64,000 bases of DNA from the NCBI RefSeq assembly GCF_003315075.1, contig NZ_QNRJ01000007.1, forward strand, positions 62,001-126,000. Direction: 5' to 3'. This DNA is from Rossellomorea aquimaris (GTDB lineage: Bacteria; Bacillota; Bacilli; Bacillales; Bacillaceae_B). The first letter of the stretch is position 1; each line of letters begins with the position of its first letter. Below, in pieces: positions 19,688 to 29,047 of this stretch. The notes beneath the pieces are model-generated. The model was not told the origin of the DNA. It did no database searches and was given only the letters and a program-made list of their open reading frames with translations. The translations under genes and the position numbers were made by a program.

Positions 19688-21847
19688 TTGAAAAATACGC
19701 AAAAAATATTTGCATTGGACATCGGAACCCGATCAGTCGTCGGGATTATTTTAGAAGAAATAAACGGAATATTTCAAGTTTCAGATATTTTAGTAGAAGA
19801 GCATAAAAAGAGAGCCATGCTGGATGGTCAGATTCATGACGTTCCAGCAGTTGCCGAGGTCATTTCCTCCATTAAAGCACAATTGGAGAAGAAACACGGT
19901 CCCCTTCATAAAGTGTGTGTTGCAGCTGCCGGAAGAGCTCTAAAAACGGAAACGGCAGCTTCCACATTAAGTATAAAAGGGAAACCCCTTCTTCAAAAAA
20001 ACGATATCCTCCATCTCGAATTAAGTGCTGTCCAACAGGCTCAAGCATTGGCTGCAGAGAACGAAAATGATGCGAAGGGCTATCACTATTACTGTGTTGG
20101 TTATTCTGTCCTTTTTTACCGTTTGGATGGTGAGGAAATCGGCAGCCTCATCGATCAACAGGGGGAAGAGGCCAACGTCGAGATCATCGCAACCTTCCTT
20201 CCACGTGTCGTGGTTGAATCCCTGATTGCGGCATTGAACCGGGCGGGCCTTGAAATGGAGGCCCTGACCTTGGAGCCTATCGCTGCGATCAATGTGCTGA
20301 TTCCGGAATCCATGAGACGACTCAATGTTGCACTCGTTGATATCGGAGCAGGAACATCCGATATCGCCATTACCAATCTGGGCACAGTCATTGCCTATGG
20401 AATGGTTCCGACAGCCGGCGATGAAATAACAGAAGCCATCAGCAATGAACTGTTGCTGGATTTTCCTTTAGCCGAGCAAGCAAAGAGGGAGCTTCAGTCC
20501 GGAGAGGAGATTACGGTTACCGATATTCTTGGTTTTGAAACGAGTTTCCCTGTACTGGAGGTCGTGGAGAGAATTGGATCAGCTGTCGATCGTTTAGCCG
20601 GGGAGATTTCTAAGGAGATTCTCCGTTTGAACAATGGGAAGCCTCCACAAGCTGTCATGCTTGTAGGAGGAGGCAGCTTAACACCTGAGCTGCCGGTCAA
20701 GTTAGCCTCATCCTTACAACTTCCACACAACCGGGTCGCTGTAAGAGGCGTGGAGGCGATTCAGAATGTAACCATATTGGATGAAGTGACGAAAGGACCG
20801 GAGCTCGTTACACCTATCGGAATCGCCATTGCCGCTAAACAGACACCTGTTCAATACGTCACAGCCCATGTGAATGATCAACCGGTCCGATTATTTGAAG
20901 TAAAGGACTTAACGGTCGGGGACTGTATATTGGCTGCGGGCTTAAAACTGAGTAAGTGGCACGGGGTTCCAGGGAATGGTTTCTTTGTAACCGTCAACGG
21001 CCAAGATATATCCTTACCAGGAGGTCACGGTCAGGCACCTCTTATTGAAAAAAATGGTCAGCCCAGTGCACTGGACGAAAAAATCAACCATAATGACATG
21101 ATCATTGTTCACAAAGGCGAAAACGGGACTTCACCGTGTGTAACGATTGGAGATCTATTAGACACCTCTTCTAAACAGATTGTGATAGATGAGAATCCTT
21201 TTTTACTAGCTCCACTCGTCTACAGAAATGATCAACCTGCATCTCTTGAGGAAATCATTCAGGACCGTGATTCTATCCGGATCGAATTAATGGAATCACT
21301 CTTCGACGTGTTAAAGCATTCAGGCTATGAAGAATGGTTAGAAAGCACTAAGCCCTATCGTATTTCCATCAATGGTAAAGACACCTTCTTCCCTGCTTAT
21401 AGTGGAAAGCTGTTCATCAACGGTTTTGAGGCGAAGCTTTCATCAAAGATTCAACAGGGCGATATCATTTCATATAAACCAGGCTTTACTCCAACGGTAA
21501 AGGAGCTTCTCGCCAAGAAACAGCTCACCACAGGGGCTACTATCACTATTACTTTTAACGGAAAGAAAGTAGAGCTTATGAAAGAGAGCAGCCGTGTTTA
21601 TCGAAATGGCAATAGAGTTGGAATGGATGATCATTTATTTGCGGGGGATTCGATTGAAATGGAAGAACAACAAATAAGCTCATTTATTTTTCAGGACTTA
21701 TTTAACACTGTCGAAATCAACATGCCATCTCATGCTAACGGGAGCTTCGTGCTCTTGAAAAACGGAGAGGAAACCACCTTTTATGAAGAAAAAGAAATTC
21801 AACAGGGGGATGAACTCGAAATCGTCTGGCCTCAGTCGACACGCTGA
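19688..21847 (+). CDS. FtsA/PilM-like actin-fold ATPase with C-terminal beta-grasp-like repeats
   Basis: 719 residues from a TTG start at 19688 (SD GGGTGAAC). The N-terminal ~370 residues show the actin/Hsp70/FtsA fold: phosphate-1 ALDIGTRSV (9-17), phosphate-2 VDIGAGTSD (about 217-226) and the adenosine motif LVGGGS (about 323-328). The rest is built from about six modules of roughly 60 residues, each with an NG/ND turn, hydrophobic strand and a closing GD/D-x-I-x-V step (turns near 395, 455, 514, 577, 639 and 692), resembling ThiS/SLBB beta-grasp domains. FtsA-like proteins at this locus are annotated as cell division protein in other Bacilli. Function unknown; divergent from aroA. Confidence 0.75.
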   Translation: MKNTQKIFALDIGTRSVVGIILEEINGIFQVSDILVEEHKKRAMLDGQIHDVPAVAEVISSIKAQLEKKHGPLHKVCVAAAGRALKTETAASTLSIKGKPLLQKNDILHLELSAVQQAQALAAENENDAKGYHYYCVGYSVLFYRLDGEEIGSLIDQQGEEANVEIIATFLPRVVVESLIAALNRAGLEMEALTLEPIAAINVLIPESMRRLNVALVDIGAGTSDIAITNLGTVIAYGMVPTAGDEITEAISNELLLDFPLAEQAKRELQSGEEITVTDILGFETSFPVLEVVERIGSAVDRLAGEISKEILRLNNGKPPQAVMLVGGGSLTPELPVKLASSLQLPHNRVAVRGVEAIQNVTILDEVTKGPELVTPIGIAIAAKQTPVQYVTAHVNDQPVRLFEVKDLTVGDCILAAGLKLSKWHGVPGNGFFVTVNGQDISLPGGHGQAPLIEKNGQPSALDEKINHNDMIIVHKGENGTSPCVTIGDLLDTSSKQIVIDENPFLLAPLVYRNDQPASLEEIIQDRDSIRIELMESLFDVLKHSGYEEWLESTKPYRISINGKDTFFPAYSGKLFINGFEAKLSSKIQQGDIISYKPGFTPTVKELLAKKQLTTGATITITFNGKKVELMKESSRVYRNGNRVGMDDHLFAGDSIEMEEQQISSFIFQDLFNTVEINMPSHANGSFVLLKNGEETTFYEEKEIQQGDELEIVWPQSTR

Positions 21848-21861
21848 ATGAAAGAATAGCA

Positions 21862-21903
21862 GACAGCAAAAAAACTGGCATTTACGCCAGTTTTTTGTTT
21901 ATG
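21862..21903. terminator. Bidirectional terminator
   Basis: Stem AAAAAACTGGC / GCCAGTTTTTT between the convergent ATPase gene and the YtxH-like gene, with T-runs on both strands. Confidence 0.85.
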
Positions 21904-22486
21904 ATCCAACTTGTCCAGGTACGCTGCTCGTACGATTCGTTGGATGGATATTGTTGTTATTATCGTTCGCAGATGTTGAACTTGTTGAAGTCTGTGAGCT
22001 GTTTACTGAAGAAGTCGTGTCCCCTGTCACTTCATCACTTGCTTCTTTCACTTTACCGCCTATATCCTTCAATTCCTCTGCCGCTTCCTTTGTTGTAGCG
22101 ATAATTTCTGAAGAATCTTCCTTTACTTGATTCACTTGATCGATTACATCATCATTCACCTTTTCATAAAGGTTCTGTGCGTCGTTGATCGCATCCTTTA
22201 ATACAGTGGAAGCCGTTTTAAGGCGATCCTGCCAGTCGTTCACAACTCCCGACGGATTCTCCCTTACCTTTGCCACCATCCCCATTGTGGAGTCCTTCAC
22301 ATTGGTCGTTCTTGATGAAACTCTTTTTCTCGTTGTTTTATCAAGCATAGCCAGTGCGCCGCCTACTACAGCTCCCACCACCATGCCTTTTAGCAACTTA
22401 CCATTCTTCTCACCGGAAGTGCCGTTCATTGCAGTCGTATTAGTCGTATTGCTCGTTTGAGTATTATAAGGTACAGTCTGTGTCAT
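21899..22486 (-). CDS. YtxH-like general stress protein
   Basis: 195 residues. A polar Asn/Thr/Ser-rich N terminus, a glycine-containing hydrophobic hairpin (about 34-48, KGMVVGAVVGGALAML), a charged helical middle with coiled-coil character (about 75-150) and a low-complexity Ser/Thr/Asn tail. This arrangement matches YtxH/GvpP-type stress proteins. A near-consensus sigma-B promoter lies upstream, and SD is AGGAGG. A paralogue of ytxH (23107) in the same cluster. Confidence 0.75.
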   Translation of the reverse strand: MTQTVPYNTQTSNTTNTTAMNGTSGEKNGKLLKGMVVGAVVGGALAMLDKTTRKRVSSRTTNVKDSTMGMVAKVRENPSGVVNDWQDRLKTASTVLKDAINDAQNLYEKVNDDVIDQVNQVKEDSSEIIATTKEAAEELKDIGGKVKEASDEVTGDTTSSVNSSQTSTSSTSANDNNNNIHPTNRTSSVPGQVGS

Positions 22487-22536
22487 GAATCGTTCCTCCT
22501 AATTTACTTTAAATAAATTTTATTCTTACAGAGTAA

Positions 22537-22561
22537 ATTCCCTCTATCACAGAAAATAAAC
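22537..22561 (-). promoter_or_regulatory. Sigma-B promoter of the YtxH-like gene
   Basis: The minus strand reads GTTTAT, a 13-bp spacer, then GGGAAT, fitting the B. subtilis sigma-B consensus (GTTTAA-N12-14-GGGWAW). It lies about 50 bp upstream of the start at 22486. Confidence 0.75.
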
Positions 22562-22624
22562 ACTTGGGAGGGAATTACCAAAAATTATTAGAAATCCCAT
22601 TCCGAAAACATCAATCGGGGCAAA

Positions 22625-22655
22625 TAAAAAAGAACCCTGTATAACAGAGTCCTTT
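22625..22655 (-). terminator. brxC terminator
   Basis: The minus strand has AGGACTCTGT / ACAGGGTTCT followed by TTTTTT. Confidence 0.7.
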
Positions 22656-22660
22656 CCCTT

Positions 22661-22975
22661 CTACAGCTTATTCAATTCATTCTCAGTAATATTCCAATGT
22701 GAAGCATTCCAGCCCGGTTTTCCTTCAATAAACAAGAAGGCTTGGGGTGATTCATGCTTGATGCCGTATTTTTCGGCAATATGATTGGATAGCTCCCTTG
22801 ACTCTTGAACGGCTAAATAGTAGCCGTCTTCCTCTTCATGCTTGTTCAAGAAGGCCTGGTATTCGTTGAAAGCATTTGAGCTCACCGGGCAGGTTAAGCT
22901 GTGCTTCATAAAAAAGAAGCGGGAATTCGTTTCGGAAAGCTGTTCAAACTCTTGAACGGTTTCAATCTTTTGCAT
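22661..22975 (-). CDS. brxC: Monothiol bacilliredoxin (YtxJ)
   Basis: 104 residues from the ATG at 22975, 10 nt after GGAG; the ATG at 22984 is too close to that SD. Thioredoxin fold with the single active cysteine C29 in TCPVS (B. subtilis YtxJ has CPIS). BrxC removes bacillithiol from S-bacillithiolated proteins. Third member of the ytxG-ytxH-ytxJ stress cluster. Confidence 0.9.
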   Translation of the reverse strand: MQKIETVQEFEQLSETNSRFFFMKHSLTCPVSSNAFNEYQAFLNKHEEEDGYYLAVQESRELSNHIAEKYGIKHESPQAFLFIEGKPGWNASHWNITENELNKL

Positions 22976-23049
22976 ATCATTCATACTCCTTTACTTAAAA
23001 ATGTGCATTATTAATTTGCCGGAGACAGACGTGTCTCTTAGCATTTTTA

Positions 23050-23094
23050 TTCCAACAAAAAAACGGTGAAGTAATCATATCACTTCACCGCCCT
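23050..23094 (-). terminator. Terminator between ytxH and brxC
   Basis: The minus strand has CGGTGAAGTGATA / TATTACTTCACCG-type stem followed by TTTTTTT. It may partly separate brxC from ytxGH. Confidence 0.8.
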
Positions 23095-23106
23095 TGGAAT
23101 CAATTA

Positions 23107-23595
23107 TTATTGTTTGTATGTTTTTTCAGTTTCGTCAAATGCCTTTTTTGTTTCTTCGAGCTTTTGATTCACATCTTCTGTCTCTTCCACAGGTGTTGTT
23201 TCACCCACAGCAACAGCTTGAAGTTCATCGTTTGTTTCTTGTAGCTCGTTATTATTTGAGCGGTATGTTTTCAGCTTTCCAACGACATTGTTGGATTGCT
23301 CCTGTACTGATTTTGAAAGTGCAGATGATTTTTCTTTTGCTACTGCAGCAAGCTCATTGCTCTTTTCTACAGCCGTGTCTTTCCACTGACCTGTCTTTTC
23401 TTTCAGCACGCCAGCCTGCTCATTGATATCATGGCGAAGGTCTTTACCGGATTTAGGAGCCAGAAGAAGAGCTGATGCCGCCCCTACGATTCCTCCGATC
23501 AGTGTTCCGATCATGAAGTCCTTTGAATTGATGTTGTTGCTGTCATTTGTTTGGTTCTGGTTCTGGTTCTGATTTTGATTGTACTGTTGTGTCAT
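23107..23595 (-). CDS. ytxH: General stress protein YtxH
   Basis: 162 residues. An Asn/Gln-rich start, a glycine-rich hydrophobic segment (about 28-45) ending in LLLAPKSGKDLR, the YtxH signature, then a long amphipathic helical region. Small envelope-associated stress protein of unknown mechanism. It follows ytxG by 17 bp and shares its sigma-B promoter. Confidence 0.92.
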   Translation of the reverse strand: MTQQYNQNQNQNQNQTNDSNNINSKDFMIGTLIGGIVGAASALLLAPKSGKDLRHDINEQAGVLKEKTGQWKDTAVEKSNELAAVAKEKSSALSKSVQEQSNNVVGKLKTYRSNNNELQETNDELQAVAVGETTPVEETEDVNQKLEETKKAFDETEKTYKQ

Positions 23596-23612
23596 GTTTA
23601 AAATTCCCCTCT

Positions 23613-24125
23613 CTAATTGTTATAAGATCTTGCTCTTTTAATCAATTTTTCTCGAGATCGAACTTCTTTGGATGCTTGGTTATGAACAGCTGCATCAGGT
23701 TGACTTGGCTGTTTTCCCTGTTTTTGTTTCCATTTGTCCTTTAACTCGATAAAGGCATTTCCCCACTGAACCACCTGTGAAATCTTCCCTTGATTGCGTT
23801 CAAGTTCAGTTGAAATGGAAGTACTTACTTTTTTAACCGAGTTATTAAGGTTCTGGATGGAATGCCCTACATCTCTTACTGCATAAACAACAGTGTTCAG
23901 ATCCTCAGATTTCTTCTGGATATCCTCGGCTAATAAATTTGTTTTATGTAGTAATTCAGTAGACTCTTTGGTTACTCCCTGAAGCTGACCCTCTAGACCC
24001 GTCAATGTCGTCGAAACACTGTCAAGGGTAGAGCCTAAAGACTTCAAGGTCTTCATGACACTCATAACTAAAATAAAAAATGCAACTGCTATCACAGCCA
24101 CGCTTAGATAAAGAATGATTTCCAT
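23613..24125 (-). CDS. ytxG: General stress protein YtxG (DUF948)
   Basis: 170 residues from ATG at 24125, placed after GGAGGTG; the ATG at 24140 sits on top of the SD. One N-terminal membrane segment (about 3-25) is followed by a long coiled-coil/helical region as in DUF948 proteins. In B. subtilis ytxGHJ is sigma-B and sigma-H dependent; a good sigma-B promoter is visible here. Confidence 0.9.
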   Translation of the reverse strand: MEIILYLSVAVIAVAFFILVMSVMKTLKSLGSTLDSVSTTLTGLEGQLQGVTKESTELLHKTNLLAEDIQKKSEDLNTVVYAVRDVGHSIQNLNNSVKKVSTSISTELERNQGKISQVVQWGNAFIELKDKWKQKQGKQPSQPDAAVHNQASKEVRSREKLIKRARSYNN

Positions 24126-24153
24126 ATGCCACACCTCCATGTATAGAGATTCT

Positions 24154-24178
24154 TTACCCTTATCATAAACAAATAAAC
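24154..24178 (-). promoter_or_regulatory. Sigma-B promoter of ytxGH
   Basis: The minus strand reads GTTTAT, a 13-bp spacer, then GGGTAA, about 28 bp upstream of the ytxG start. Confidence 0.8.
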
Positions 24179-24330
24179 ATTATACTAGTATTTCTTCTTT
24201 TCCCTTGAATTCTCCTGCATGAAAAAATAAAAATATTTCTTGTTTTAGCATTTCTCATTTTGTTTCTTTCATCCATTAATAAATGTTTTAGGGTACAATA
24301 AAATGGACTATACAAAAGGGGGAAGATAAT

Positions 24331-25446
24331 TTGAAAGACCCACGCATAGAAAAACTGGCAAAAAATTTAATTCAATATTCCGTTCAGTTACAACCTGGAG
24401 AGAAAGTATTGATTGAAAACTTCGGTTTGCAACGGGAACTGGTGACGGCACTCGTAAAAGAAGCATATGCAGCCGGGGGATATCCTTTCGTATCCATTAA
24501 GGATCACGCAGTCGACCGCGCATTATTGATGGGGGCACAAGAAGAACAATACAATATGATCGCAAGCTTCGAGGCGAATGTCATGGAGCAGGTGGATGCG
24601 TATATCGGTTTGCGTGCAGGTGATAATATCAGCGAGCAATCGGATGTACCTGACGAAAAAATGAAGATTCATGGAAATACGATCGGTAAAAAAGTACATA
24701 GAGAAATTCGCGTCCCTAAGAAAAAATGGGTCGTCCTGCGCTATCCGACTTCGTCCATGGCACAGCTTGCCAATATGAGTACAGAAGGCTTCGAAAACTT
24801 CTACTTCGACGTCTGCAACCTGGACTACAGCAAAATGGACAAAGCCATGGATAACCTGGTTGAGCTCATGAACCATACGGATAAAGTCCGCCTTGTCGGA
24901 GAAGGGACGGACCTTACATTCTCCATCAAGGACATTCCTGCAGTGAAATGTGCGGGACGCCTGAACATTCCCGATGGAGAAGTATACAGTGCACCTGTAA
25001 AAGATTCAGTAAATGGAATCATTTCCTACAATACACCGTCACCTTATAATGGATTTACCTTCGAAAACGTGAAATTGACATTCAAAGAAGGTAAGATTGT
25101 AGAGGCCACTGCAAACGATACAGACCGAATCAATAAAATCTTTGATACGGATGAAGGGGCAAGATACGTAGGAGAATTCGCCATTGGTGTGAACCCGTAC
25201 ATCCAGCATCCGATGCAGGATATCCTCTTTGACGAAAAGATTGATGGCAGCTTCCACTTTACACCGGGCGAATGCTACGAAGAAGCTTACAATGGAAACC
25301 ACTCGAATATTCACTGGGATATGGTGATGATCCAGCGTCCTGAGTATGGCGGCGGAGAAATCTATTTTGATGATGTGTTGATTCGAAAAGATGGACGGTT
25401 TGTCATTGAAGAACTTGAAGTGCTGAATCCGGAGAATTTGAAATAA
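24331..25446 (+). CDS. ampS: M29-family metal aminopeptidase
   Basis: 371 residues from a TTG start after GGGGGAAG. Homologous to the AmpS/thermophilic aminopeptidases (peptidase family M29), dinuclear-metal enzymes removing N-terminal residues. The C-terminal part has the conserved GECYEEAYNGNHSN and NIHWDMVM blocks with Glu, His and Asp ligands. Shorter than the ~410-residue B. subtilis AmpS, but conserved blocks are present. Cytosolic. Confidence 0.88.
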   Translation: MKDPRIEKLAKNLIQYSVQLQPGEKVLIENFGLQRELVTALVKEAYAAGGYPFVSIKDHAVDRALLMGAQEEQYNMIASFEANVMEQVDAYIGLRAGDNISEQSDVPDEKMKIHGNTIGKKVHREIRVPKKKWVVLRYPTSSMAQLANMSTEGFENFYFDVCNLDYSKMDKAMDNLVELMNHTDKVRLVGEGTDLTFSIKDIPAVKCAGRLNIPDGEVYSAPVKDSVNGIISYNTPSPYNGFTFENVKLTFKEGKIVEATANDTDRINKIFDTDEGARYVGEFAIGVNPYIQHPMQDILFDEKIDGSFHFTPGECYEEAYNGNHSNIHWDMVMIQRPEYGGGEIYFDDVLIRKDGRFVIEELEVLNPENLK

Positions 25447-25448
25447 CA

Positions 25449-25490
25449 ATGAAGAGTCACTGTCATGAATCATGACGGTGACTTTTTTGT
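25449..25490 (+). terminator. ampS terminator
   Basis: Stem AGTCACTGTCATGA / TCATGACGGTGACT followed by TTTTTT. Confidence 0.85.
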
Positions 25491-25519
25491 TTGAGGGTGC
25501 AAGAAAGATAGTGTGTCAG

Positions 25520-25635
25520 ATATTCTCCTGCTGAATAACTTCCAAATTTCAACTGTTGATTTTCGCATCATATTCTCCTGCTGAATATCCCTCTTTTTTT
25601 AACAGGTGAATTTCTACAAATATTCACCTGTCAAA
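25520..25635. repeat. 50-nt-period array with alternating orientation
   Basis: TATTCTCCTGCTGAATA begins at 25521 and 25571, and a third copy TATTCACCTGTCAA at 25621. The reverse-oriented core AACTGTTGAT / AACAGGTGAA begins at 25551 and 25601. Cores therefore alternate in orientation at spacings 30, 20, 30, 20. The last pair forms a hairpin. Lies between the convergent 3' ends of ampS and murC. Confidence 0.7.
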
Positions 25636-25645
25636 CCAACCTCAA

Positions 25646-25683
25646 AACAAAAAAACCGGCTCCCAAAGAACCGGTTTTTCCAC
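25646..25683 (-). terminator. murC terminator
   Basis: The minus strand has AAAACCGGTTC / GAGCCGGTTTTTT, immediately after the murC stop. Confidence 0.85.
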
Positions 25684-25684
25684 A

Positions 25685-27001
25685 TTAATTTTCTGCTACC
25701 TGTTCCTTCAGCGTTTTTTCATACGCTTGTTGGAACTTTTGTACATCTCCTGCCCCCATGAAAATCAGCACTGCGTCTTCATGTTTAAGTAAAGCAGTCG
25801 TATCTTGTTCATCTATAATCTCGCATCCTTCAATCTTGCTTCCAAGATCGTTAATCGAAAGTTTCCCATGATTTTCACGTGCGGAACCGAAAATTTCACA
25901 TAAGTACACTTTGTCTGCAAGACTTAGGGTTTCTGCAAACTCAGAAAGGAAGGTTTGCGTACGTGTAAATGTGTGAGGCTGGAAGACAGCGATAATTTCT
26001 TTTTCAGGATATTTCTGTCTTGCCGAATCTACGGTTGCTTTGATTTCAGTCGGATGATGAGCGTAGTCATCGATCAGGATTTGATTGCCCACTTCTTTTT
26101 CAGAAAAACGGCGTTTAACCCCTTTGAATGAGCTTAATCTCTCCTGGACGATGGCTGTATCAAGCTCTTCGTAATGGCAGATGGCAATGACGGATAAAGC
26201 ATTCATGATGTTATGGTCACCGAATGTAGGGATTTTGAATGCCGCATAAAATTCATTACGGACAAACACATCGAATGAAGTGCCGGTTCTGTCCCTTGTT
26301 ACGTTTCTCGCCTGGAAGTCGTTCTCCTCAGCGAAGCCATAAAATACGACTGGCACTTGAGCCTGGATTTTCTGTAACTGTTCGTCATCTCCACATGCAA
26401 TGATTCCCTTTTTCACTTGCATTGCCATCTCCTGGAAGGCAGAGAAAACGTCGTCCACATTGGCAAAATAATCGGGATGATCGAAATCAATATTTGTCAT
26501 GATGGCATAGTCAGGAAAATAAGACAAGAAGTGACGGCGATATTCGCACGCTTCAAAGACAAAGTATTGAGCATCCACTTCCCCTTTCCCTGTTCCATCC
26601 CCGATCAGGAAGGATGTTGGCTTTGCGCCACTGATGACATGTGCCAATAATCCGGTTGTAGACGTTTTTCCGTGTGCACCGGTTACCGCTACACTTGTAA
26701 ATTTCTGCATGAAGTCTCCAAGAAATTTATGATATCTAGTGAGGGGCAGACCTTGCTCTACAGCTGCCTGAATTTCTTCATGTGTATCTGGAAATGCATT
26801 TCCTGCGATCACATGCATATCCCCTCCGATGTTTTCTTTTTGGAAAGGGAGAATTTTAATATTTGATTCATCCAGAGCTTTCTGAGTAAAGAAATATTTA
26901 TCTACGTCAGATCCTTGGACCTCGTAGCCCATATCGTGGAGTATTTGGGCTAACGCACTCATGCCCGACCCCTTAATTCCTACGAAATGATATATAGTCA
27001 T
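25685..27001 (-). CDS. murC: UDP-N-acetylmuramate-L-alanine ligase
   Basis: 438-residue Mur ligase adding L-Ala to UDP-MurNAc, the first step of the stem peptide. N-terminal Rossmann domain ([11 protein letters not shown], 8-18), ATP-binding P-loop [10 protein letters not shown] (about 108-117), and C-terminal ligase domain with DDYAHHPTE. Cytosolic. SD GGAGG. The position next to sftA is conserved with B. subtilis. Confidence 0.97.
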   Translation of the reverse strand: MTIYHFVGIKGSGMSALAQILHDMGYEVQGSDVDKYFFTQKALDESNIKILPFQKENIGGDMHVIAGNAFPDTHEEIQAAVEQGLPLTRYHKFLGDFMQKFTSVAVTGAHGKTSTTGLLAHVISGAKPTSFLIGDGTGKGEVDAQYFVFEACEYRRHFLSYFPDYAIMTNIDFDHPDYFANVDDVFSAFQEMAMQVKKGIIACGDDEQLQKIQAQVPVVFYGFAEENDFQARNVTRDRTGTSFDVFVRNEFYAAFKIPTFGDHNIMNALSVIAICHYEELDTAIVQERLSSFKGVKRRFSEKEVGNQILIDDYAHHPTEIKATVDSARQKYPEKEIIAVFQPHTFTRTQTFLSEFAETLSLADKVYLCEIFGSARENHGKLSINDLGSKIEGCEIIDEQDTTALLKHEDAVLIFMGAGDVQKFQQAYEKTLKEQVAEN

Positions 27002-27158
27002 AATAGAACCTCCAACAATCGTCTATCTAAAAGCATTATATGAAATGAATATTATTTTGCTATCTGTCTTTAGCTTTTGATATTGAGTATAGAAAAAAGC
27101 GAACTTCCTTCAACTTGAAACATTATATCATTTTTTAAAATCCCTGACCATGCACAAG

Positions 27159-27827
27159 CTACGAAAGACTGGAGATCATGAAGTTTGGCGCTTCTTCTTT
27201 TAAATAGGTTCTCCATAATACCCCAGTTTTTTGATTCATTTGACCATAATGATTTTTCATATCTATTAAAATTTCCTTTGATTCAACGGGGAAAACAGGA
27301 CCTAAGATCCACTGATGGGTTACTAATGGGACTTTTCTCATGAAATAGACCCCACCCTCAACGATTCCCTTTTCTTTACAACCAAGGTTTGTTTTAACAG
27401 AAACTTCATCATCCTGAATCACATTTTGACAAGTAAGGATACTGTGTTCATTCTGGGTATCGATTTTTCTAATGATGACGGGTTCCCACGCTGCAGTCAG
27501 TACGATGGCACCAAGCAGTTTGACCGATTCATGCAGGGAATGGGACTGAAGGAATTGAAAGAACAGAGTTTGGCCTTTAATGGTCTTATAATCAAACAAA
27601 AACCATTCATGAAAAAGCTTATCGACTTCTCCATCCGCTTGCATCTCATCCTGTAATAGGAAACGTTTAGAGAAAATCATCTTGGCCCGTACCTTTTCTC
27701 TGATATTCGTTTCCTTTAAAGCGTACACGGACGCTTTTCTATAGAGGCCCTGTATATGTTCCTCGGCCATTCCCTGCTTTTTTTGTCTATATTGCTCTAG
27801 ATTTAAAAGGCTTTCTGGTTCTTGCAT
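27159..27827 (-). CDS. Hypothetical protein downstream of the NAPRTase-like gene
   Basis: 222 residues, soluble, no signal peptide or membrane segment, basic N-terminal helix (RQKKQGM). I do not recognise the family. It starts 8 bp after the NAPRTase-like stop with SD AGGTGAGAGG, so the two form an operon and may share a metabolic role. Ends about 157 bp before murC, with no clear terminator seen. Confidence 0.65.
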   Translation of the reverse strand: MQEPESLLNLEQYRQKKQGMAEEHIQGLYRKASVYALKETNIREKVRAKMIFSKRFLLQDEMQADGEVDKLFHEWFLFDYKTIKGQTLFFQFLQSHSLHESVKLLGAIVLTAAWEPVIIRKIDTQNEHSILTCQNVIQDDEVSVKTNLGCKEKGIVEGGVYFMRKVPLVTHQWILGPVFPVESKEILIDMKNHYGQMNQKTGVLWRTYLKEEAPNFMISSLS

Positions 27828-27835
27828 CCTCTCAC

Positions 27836-28942
27836 CTATTCGAATTCTACTTTTTCCAGGCGGGGGTTTGGACGGAGCTTTCTTCCTGCCTTCGCTTCAG
27901 GGGAACCGTCAATTACGACGTTATCTCCTGTAAACCCGACATGGATCTTAAGAAGGCTGCTTCCCACTCCATACATATCGACTGGAACCTGATTTTCCTC
28001 AAACTGGCGGATACGATCTTCGTTAAATCCACCTGACACCACAATCTTGACGTGGTGGAACCCCTCTTCATCCAAGGCATGTCTTAATGCATTAATCAGT
28101 TGCATGTTAACTCCCCGGGGATCAAATGTTCCAAGCACATGTTGATTACGCAGGAAGTATTTATCGATCATCATTCGTGATGTATCTACCCTTACCCCTT
28201 TTAATTCAGGGCCAAACTCCCGTGCTACCTTTAATGAGTCTGTAATGGCATCATTATTGTAGTCTACCAGGGCAATGAGCTCGTCTTCAGGAAATGTTTC
28301 CTGATAAGCTTTCGTGGCTTCCACGATATCGCCATTGAATAATTGGATCAGGGCGTGGGGCATGGTTCCCATCCCTTTCTTTCCCCACCATTCGTTCATG
28401 GCATGGGTAGCCTGAGCTGTGGATCCCCCGATAAAGGCTGCATATCCATCCCCGGCCTGCTGGGTAAAGTGATCATCCCGATCCCCCATGAAGATGACGG
28501 GCTTTTGTTTGCCTGAAATAGAGGCAGCCTTCATGACATTATAGACACTCGTCGCCACTGACGTTCTTCTTGCCAGGATGCCATCTATGATTCCTTCTAA
28601 ATAACCAAAATCCTGGTAACGACCCTTGATGGTGAGAACCGTTTCAAAGGGTGAGATTTGATCTCCATCTTTTAAGGAATGGATTTCAAGATTTTCCGGA
28701 TTATCAGCGAAACTATGCAGAAGTGCAATCACTTCATCCGTTCCGCAGATAACGGCATGGTTCTTTTGGAAGAATTGCATGGTGACAAAGGCATCCGGTT
28801 TATACTTTTTGGCAATTTCCTTCGTTTTCAAAAAATAAACCGCTGAAAACCAGCCGTCCTTGATTCTTTCGTCAAACTTAAATGTATGATTGGTCAATCT
28901 GTTGAGTTTTCCTTGAAGTTTCAATTCTATTTCTTTCATCAT
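27836..28942 (-). CDS. Nicotinate phosphoribosyltransferase-like enzyme
   Basis: 368 residues of the NAPRTase/QAPRTase-like type II PRTase fold, expected to make nicotinate mononucleotide from nicotinate and PRPP in NAD salvage. Supporting blocks are the N-terminal DGWFSAVYFLKT, GTMPHALIQLFNG, the DTSRMM sheet edge and VVSGGFNEDRI, and VDMYGVGSSLL near the C terminus. It is shorter than B. subtilis PncB (~490), so it belongs to a compact subgroup. ATG at 28942 or 28939, both after AAGGAG. Confidence 0.8.
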   Translation of the reverse strand: MMKEIELKLQGKLNRLTNHTFKFDERIKDGWFSAVYFLKTKEIAKKYKPDAFVTMQFFQKNHAVICGTDEVIALLHSFADNPENLEIHSLKDGDQISPFETVLTIKGRYQDFGYLEGIIDGILARRTSVATSVYNVMKAASISGKQKPVIFMGDRDDHFTQQAGDGYAAFIGGSTAQATHAMNEWWGKKGMGTMPHALIQLFNGDIVEATKAYQETFPEDELIALVDYNNDAITDSLKVAREFGPELKGVRVDTSRMMIDKYFLRNQHVLGTFDPRGVNMQLINALRHALDEEGFHHVKIVVSGGFNEDRIRQFEENQVPVDMYGVGSSLLKIHVGFTGDNVVIDGSPEAKAGRKLRPNPRLEKVEFE

Positions 28943-28971
28943 TAAAGCTCCTTATGGCTCTTCCTACATAA

Positions 28972-29026
28972 AAATAGGTATTCTGTTTACTGAATCCTAA
29001 AAGGACACATATAAACAGAATACCAT
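28972..29026 (-). terminator. Terminator-like hairpin between sftA and the NAPRTase-like gene
   Basis: Perfect 13-bp inverted repeat GGTATTCTGTTTA / TAAACAGAATACC, followed on the minus strand by TATTTTTATG. The stem is AT-rich, so it may be weak. Confidence 0.55.
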
Positions 29027-29047
29027 GTATTAAATGATTCTACTAGT

